Source: Clostridiaceae bacterium
GTDB taxonomy: Bacteria > Bacillota > Clostridia > Lachnospirales > Lachnospiraceae
DNA length: 10,697 nt
Assembly (NCBI GenBank): GCA_902362725.1
Contig: CABIXM010000039.1
Span: forward strand, 1 to 10,697
Direction: 5' to 3'
The position numbers and the translations under genes are program-made. The notes beneath the pieces were generated by a model. It saw only the letters and a list, made by a program, of their open reading frames with translations. It had not been told where the DNA came from and did no database searches. This document shows positions 7,165 to 10,697 of this stretch, piece after piece (positions within the stretch are counted from its first letter, which is position 1; each line of letters opens with the position of its first letter).

Positions 7165-8436
7165 TTATGCCCGGGCTTTTATCTCATTGCTGGCGGTCAC
7201 AGGCGTGCCTGTTCCCTCCACAACTTCTTTTGTAATCATGCAGTTGGTGATGCTGTCATCTGACGGAATCTCGTACATGGTATCCATCATGATACCTTCC
7301 ATAATAGAACGCAAGCCTCTGGCTCCCGTCTTCCGCTTTACCGTCTGCTCCGCAATGGCCTCAATGGCCTCCCGCTCGAAGGACAGCTTCACGCCGTCCA
7401 GTTCAAACAGCTTCTTATACTGCTTTACGATGGAATTTTTCGGCTCCACCAGAATTCGTACCATGTCGTCCCTGGTCAGTGCGTCCAGGGCTACGGTCAC
7501 CGGCAGACGGCCCACAAACTCGGGGATCATACCGAATTTCACCAGATCCTCCGGGAGCATCTCATGAAGCAGATGACCGATCTCCTCATTTTCATTGGGA
7601 CGGCCCAGGTATGCGCCGAAGCCCATGCTTCTGCGATCCATCCGGTGCTCGATGATCTTCTCCAGACCCTCGAAGGCTCCGCCGCAGATGAACAGGATAT
7701 TCGTGGTGTCAATCTGAATCAGTTCCTGATGGGGGTGCTTTCTGCCGCCCTGGGGCGGTACGGAAGCGATGGTTCCCTCCAGAATCTTCAGCAGTGCCTG
7801 CTGTACACCCTCGCCGGATACATCCCGGGTAATAGACGGGTTCTCAGACTTTCTGGTGATCTTGTCGATCTCGTCGATGTAGATAATGCCGTGCTCCGCA
7901 CGTTCAATATCGTAATCCGCTGCCTGAATGATCTTCAGCAGAATGTTCTCCACATCCTCGCCCACATAGCCGGCCTCTGTCAGTGAGGTGGCGTCCGCGA
8001 TGGCAAACGGAACATTCAGAAGGCGAGCCATGGTCTGGGCCAGTAAGGTCTTACCGGAACCGGTGGGTCCCAGCAGCAGCACGTTACTCTTCTGCAGCTC
8101 CACGTCCGAGTCATCCTTCTTATCTTCCATCGCCAGAATCCGCTTGTAGTGATTATAGACTGCCACGGAAAGTACCTTCTTGGCTTCCTCCTGGCCGATG
8201 ACATAATCGTCAAGGACTGCTTTGATCTCCTTGGGCTTCAGCAGATTGATCTGCTCGCGGACCTCTTCCTCCTGTTCCTCGTCATGCTCGAATTCCTCTT
8301 CGATCAACTCGGCGCAGAGCTCCACGCACTCGTCACAGATATAGGTTCCGCTGGGGCCGGATATCATCTTTCGTACCTGGTCGCCCGTCTTTCCGCAGAA
8401 AGAACATCTCACCTTATCATCACTAATTCTAGCCAT
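7165..8436 (-). CDS. clpX: ClpX, ATP-dependent unfoldase subunit of ClpXP
   Basis: ClpX is a hexameric AAA+ unfoldase that recognises tagged or regulatory proteins, unfolds them and feeds them into ClpP. The 423 residues are normal length. An N-terminal zinc-binding domain carries Cys11, Cys14, Cys34 and Cys37. The AAA+ module has Walker A GPTGSGKT (123-130), pore-1 loop GYVG (156-159), Walker B IIYIDEID with Asp188/Glu189, and pore-2 loop RKH (232-234). A sensor-2 arginine lies in [10 protein letters not shown]. The ClpP-docking loop reads MGF (271-273) where E. coli has IGF. A highly acidic stretch (about 45-60, [14 protein letters not shown]) links the zinc domain to the AAA+ core. An AGAGGAAAT ribosome binding site precedes the ATG by about 10 nt. 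The gene lies 18 nt after clpP, so the two partners are made together. Confidence 0.98.
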   Translation of the reverse strand: MARISDDKVRCSFCGKTGDQVRKMISGPSGTYICDECVELCAELIEEEFEHDEEQEEEVREQINLLKPKEIKAVLDDYVIGQEEAKKVLSVAVYNHYKRILAMEDKKDDSDVELQKSNVLLLGPTGSGKTLLAQTMARLLNVPFAIADATSLTEAGYVGEDVENILLKIIQAADYDIERAEHGIIYIDEIDKITRKSENPSITRDVSGEGVQQALLKILEGTIASVPPQGGRKHPHQELIQIDTTNILFICGGAFEGLEKIIEHRMDRRSMGFGAYLGRPNENEEIGHLLHEMLPEDLVKFGMIPEFVGRLPVTVALDALTRDDMVRILVEPKNSIVKQYKKLFELDGVKLSFEREAIEAIAEQTVKRKTGARGLRSIMEGIMMDTMYEIPSDDSITNCMITKEVVEGTGTPVTASNEIKARA

Positions 8437-8454
8437 TCAACAATTTCCTCTATG

Positions 8455-9048
<594 letters not shown>

Positions 9049-9064
9049 ATTCAATCAATCCTTT

Positions 9065-10351
9065 TTATTTCTCTACTGCTGCGTCAGTTACCAGTTCTAC
9101 TGCCTTCTGAACTGCCAGGTCGTCGCGGATGCTCTTCAGATCTTCCTCAGCGAACATCTCTTTGAGCTTCTCTGTCTCCATCTTGTACTGCTCAGCCATT
9201 CTGCCCAGCTCTGCGTCCACTTCCTCGTCGGTCGCGGTCAGGTTCTCTGCTGCTACGACTGCGTCCAGTACCAGACGGCTCTGGATGCGCTTCAGGGCCT
9301 GGGGCTTGGACTGCTCTACCATAGCCTGTACATTGCCGCCTGTGAACTGCATGTACTGCTCCATGGACAGACCCTGCATCTGCAGTCTCTGCGCGAACTC
9401 ATCCACCATACGCTCTGCCTGTGTCTCCACCATAGCGTCCGGAATCTCCATGGTTGCGCCCTCGATGATCTTCTCAATGACAGCGTCTTCCTTCTTTGCC
9501 TTCGCGTCAGCAGCCTTCTTCTCCTCTACCTTCTTGCGAACGTCTGCCTTGTACTCCTCCAGAGTATCGAAATCAGATACGTCCTGAGCGAAATCGTCAT
9601 CCAGCTCCGGAAGCTCTTTTACCTTGATCTCCTTCACAGTGCACTTGAATACTGCCGGCTTTCCTGCCAGCTCTTTTGCGTGGTACTCCTCCGGGAAGGT
9701 CACGTCTACTTCTACTTCTTTGCCGATCTCAGCGCCTACCAGCTTCTCCTCAAAGCCCGGGATAAATGCGCCGGAACCGATGGTCAGCGGGTAATCTGTT
9801 CCCTTGCCGCCCTCGAATGCCTTTCCGTCTACGAAGCCCTCGAAGTCGATCACGGTCATATCGCCGTCCTGAACTGCTCTGTCCTCTACGGTGATGGTTC
9901 TGGAGTTCGCCTCGCGCTCCTTGTCGATCTCTGCCGCTACTTCTTCATCCGTCGCTGTGGTGTCAGCCTTCTCTACCTCGATGCCCTTGTACTGGCCCAG
10001 GGTTACTTCCGGCTTTACTGCTACTTCTGCGGTGAAAATGAAGGGCTTGCCCTTCTCAATCTGTACGACTTCTACGTCCGGGCGGGATACGATCTCCAGA
10101 TCGCACTCCTTGGTTGCTTCCGGATATGCTTCCTGAATCATTGCGTTTACTGCGTCATCATAGAAGATGGACGGTCCATACATCTTCTCGATCATCTGAC
10201 GCGGAACTTTGCCCTTACGGAAGCCCGGAACAGAAATCTGCTTTCTATTCTTCAGGTAAGCGTTCTGAAGCGCCGCTTCTACTTTCTCAGCGGGAACTTC
10301 GATGGTCAGCTTCGCCATGTTCTTCTCTAATTTTTCAACCTGTAAACTCAT
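9065..10351 (-). CDS. tig: Trigger factor, ribosome-associated chaperone and prolyl isomerase
   Basis: Trigger factor binds the ribosome next to the exit tunnel and shields nascent chains; it also has peptidyl-prolyl isomerase activity. The 428 residues match the family. The N-terminal ribosome-binding domain contains the signature GFRKGKVPR (43-51), which contacts ribosomal protein L23. An FKBP-type domain spans about 160-245 (VQDGDMTVIDFEGFVDG, FIPGFEEKLVGAEIG, TFPEEY). The helical C-terminal chaperone domain runs from about 250 to the end and is rich in Lys/Glu (VRKKVEEKKAADAKAKKEDA). ATG 10351 has a very strong TTAAGGAGG ribosome binding site. This is the first gene of the reverse operon, preceded by a sigma-A-like promoter and a leader stem-loop. 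Confidence 0.98.
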   Translation of the reverse strand: MSLQVEKLEKNMAKLTIEVPAEKVEAALQNAYLKNRKQISVPGFRKGKVPRQMIEKMYGPSIFYDDAVNAMIQEAYPEATKECDLEIVSRPDVEVVQIEKGKPFIFTAEVAVKPEVTLGQYKGIEVEKADTTATDEEVAAEIDKEREANSRTITVEDRAVQDGDMTVIDFEGFVDGKAFEGGKGTDYPLTIGSGAFIPGFEEKLVGAEIGKEVEVDVTFPEEYHAKELAGKPAVFKCTVKEIKVKELPELDDDFAQDVSDFDTLEEYKADVRKKVEEKKAADAKAKKEDAVIEKIIEGATMEIPDAMVETQAERMVDEFAQRLQMQGLSMEQYMQFTGGNVQAMVEQSKPQALKRIQSRLVLDAVVAAENLTATDEEVDAELGRMAEQYKMETEKLKEMFAEEDLKSIRDDLAVQKAVELVTDAAVEK

Positions 10352-10372
10352 GTTCTATTTTCCTCCTTAAGT

Positions 10373-10395
10373 GTGGGGTGTAGGACACCTTCCAC
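10373..10395 (-). promoter_or_regulatory. Stem-loop in the tig 5' leader
   Basis: On the reverse transcript, GTGG-AA-GGTGT-CCT-ACACC-CCAC forms nine base pairs with a two-base bulge and a three-base loop (10377-10381 with 10385-10389; 10373-10376 with 10392-10395). It ends about 6 nt before the AAGGAGG of tig. It lacks a U-run, so it is not a terminator. It may stabilise the mRNA 5' region or tune ribosome access. No known riboswitch pattern is recognised. Confidence 0.5.
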
Positions 10396-10438
10396 GAATT
10401 ATCTGTGTATATTTTTACATACTTACAGTCATTTTAGT

Positions 10439-10468
10439 AGTATAGCATGGGTTCCCCTTAAAAATCAA
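10439..10468 (-). promoter_or_regulatory. Sigma-A-type promoter of the tig-clpP-clpX-lonA-engB operon
   Basis: On the reverse strand, TTGATT (10468-10463) is followed after an 18-nt spacer by TATACT (10444-10439). Transcription would start near 10431, giving a leader of about 80 nt before the tig ATG. It is the best promoter match in this intergenic region and is correctly placed. No CtsR heptad or CIRCE inverted repeat is seen around it, which suggests housekeeping expression. Confidence 0.65.
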
Positions 10469-10498
10469 GTATTTTGCATAAAATTGCGTGGTTCTGCC

Positions 10499-10536
10499 CT
10501 GCTGTTTGTTACTGTGAACAGCAGCTTCTGTTTTTT
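10499..10536 (+). terminator. Terminator-like hairpin upstream of the divergent gene
   Basis: CTGCTGTT (10499-10506) pairs with AACAGCAG (10517-10524) around a 10-nt loop. The T-run at 10531-10536 follows after 6 nt. It is oriented on the forward strand, but no forward gene precedes it, so it may block transcription opposing tig, be a leader attenuator of the gene at 10671, or be a remnant. The gap before the T-run makes it imperfect. Confidence 0.45.
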
Positions 10537-10610
10537 ATCATTTTCCGGTTTTTATGTAACGACGCGGCAACAGCCCCCGGCAAATGCTTTCCCGCGCGAT
10601 ACGCGGTCGG

Positions 10611-10619
10611 TGATATGCT
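10611..10619 (+). promoter_or_regulatory. Possible extended -10 promoter for the divergent gene
   Basis: TGA-TATGCT fits the extended -10 pattern TGn-TATAAT with two mismatches; no good -35 box is found 17 nt upstream. Transcription would begin near 10626, at the left arm of the inverted repeat at 10625-10658. Confidence 0.3.
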
Positions 10620-10624
10620 ACCCT

Positions 10625-10658
10625 CATATAGGACAATGAAATATAAAAGTCCTATATG
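10625..10658 (+). repeat. 10-bp perfect inverted repeat reaching the ribosome binding site
   Basis: CATATAGGAC (10625-10634) and GTCCTATATG (10649-10658) are perfect inverted copies separated by an A-rich 14-nt loop. Pairing can extend through a T-G pair and CCC/GGG (10621-10624 with 10659-10662), taking up most of the G-run at 10658-10663, which is the only ribosome binding site candidate for ATG 10671. It may be an RNA hairpin hiding the site, or a DNA operator for a dimeric regulator. Confidence 0.6.
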
Positions 10659-10670
10659 GGGGGTATTTTC

Positions 10671-10697
10671 ATGTTCAGAAAGAGTAAGATAGAACCA
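10671..10697 (+). CDS. Start of a divergent gene, cut by the window end
   Basis: Nine codons are visible (MFRKSKIEP) from ATG 10671, preceded 7 nt upstream by a G-run that could act as a ribosome binding site. The beginning resembles, from memory, small cysteine-rich hypothetical proteins of Clostridia that start MFRKKIEP and continue with a CxxC-type motif, but nine residues cannot prove this. It is divergent from tig across a 319-nt gap. A chance open frame at the window edge cannot be excluded. Confidence 0.45.

Larger units (their letters stand above)
10352..10670. other. Divergent intergenic region between tig and the partial forward gene
   Basis: No convincing gene is seen in these 319 nt. 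From left to right it holds the tig ribosome binding site and leader stem-loop, the tig promoter (10439-10468), a forward terminator-like hairpin (10499-10536), a small CCGCG/CGCGG hairpin (10592-10606), a possible extended -10 site and the inverted repeat at 10625-10658. Forward open frames across it lack ribosome binding sites and coding character. Confidence 0.6.

Noticed and set aside
10352..10470. CtsR or CIRCE heat-shock operator upstream of tig
   Set aside because: Neither the GGTCAAA-type heptad repeat nor the CIRCE inverted repeat could be found by eye on either strand.
10592..10606. CCGCG/CGCGG hairpin in the divergent intergenic region
   Set aside because: Five base pairs in a locally GC-rich stretch with no U-run or neighbouring gene signal is easily explained by chance.

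Overview
The window looks like a chromosomal piece of a Gram-positive anaerobe of the class Clostridia, most likely Lachnospiraceae-like. The grounds are gene content and order (tig, clpP, clpX, lonA and engB in a row, then a YtvI-like permease, with a DUF4364 protein nearby), purine-rich Shine-Dalgarno sequences, and a fairly GC-rich host background. This is inference from the sequence alone; no database was searched.

Layout. (1) Positions 1 to about 1350 are the right-hand part of an IS200/IS605-type element. They hold an AT-rich, apparently intact tnpB (RNA-guided RuvC nuclease) and a structured non-coding tail (predicted omega RNA) ending in a bulged subterminal hairpin. The left end and any tnpA lie outside the window. 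(2) Positions 1391-2860 are a short forward gene pair: a TIGR01212/YhcC-YtqA-type radical SAM protein and a DUF4364 winged-helix-like protein. (3) Positions 2904-2945 are a long inverted repeat that acts as a shared terminator between this pair and the operon converging on it. (4) Positions 2929-10351 are a reverse-strand protein-quality-control operon, transcribed as tig, clpP, clpX, lonA, engB, then an AI-2E/YtvI-like membrane protein. A sigma-A-like promoter (TTGATT, 18 nt, TATACT) lies upstream of tig. (5) Positions 10352-10670 are a divergent intergenic region with the tig promoter and leader stem-loop, a terminator-like hairpin, and an inverted repeat covering the ribosome binding site of a forward gene of which only nine codons are visible.

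How the genes fit together. Trigger factor meets nascent chains at the ribosome, ClpXP and Lon degrade damaged or regulatory proteins, and EngB helps assemble the large ribosomal subunit. The operon therefore joins protein birth, folding and turnover. All catalytic motifs that could be checked are intact: the ClpP triad, ClpX Walker, pore-loop and zinc residues, Lon Ser679/Lys722, and the EngB G motifs. The core operon is an ordinary, well-known arrangement. The points worth a second look are at the edges: the TnpB/omega RNA unit abutting a radical SAM gene, the hairpin covering a ribosome binding site near 10650, the leader stem-loop of tig, and the terminator containing a stop codon. No clearly new biological system was found.
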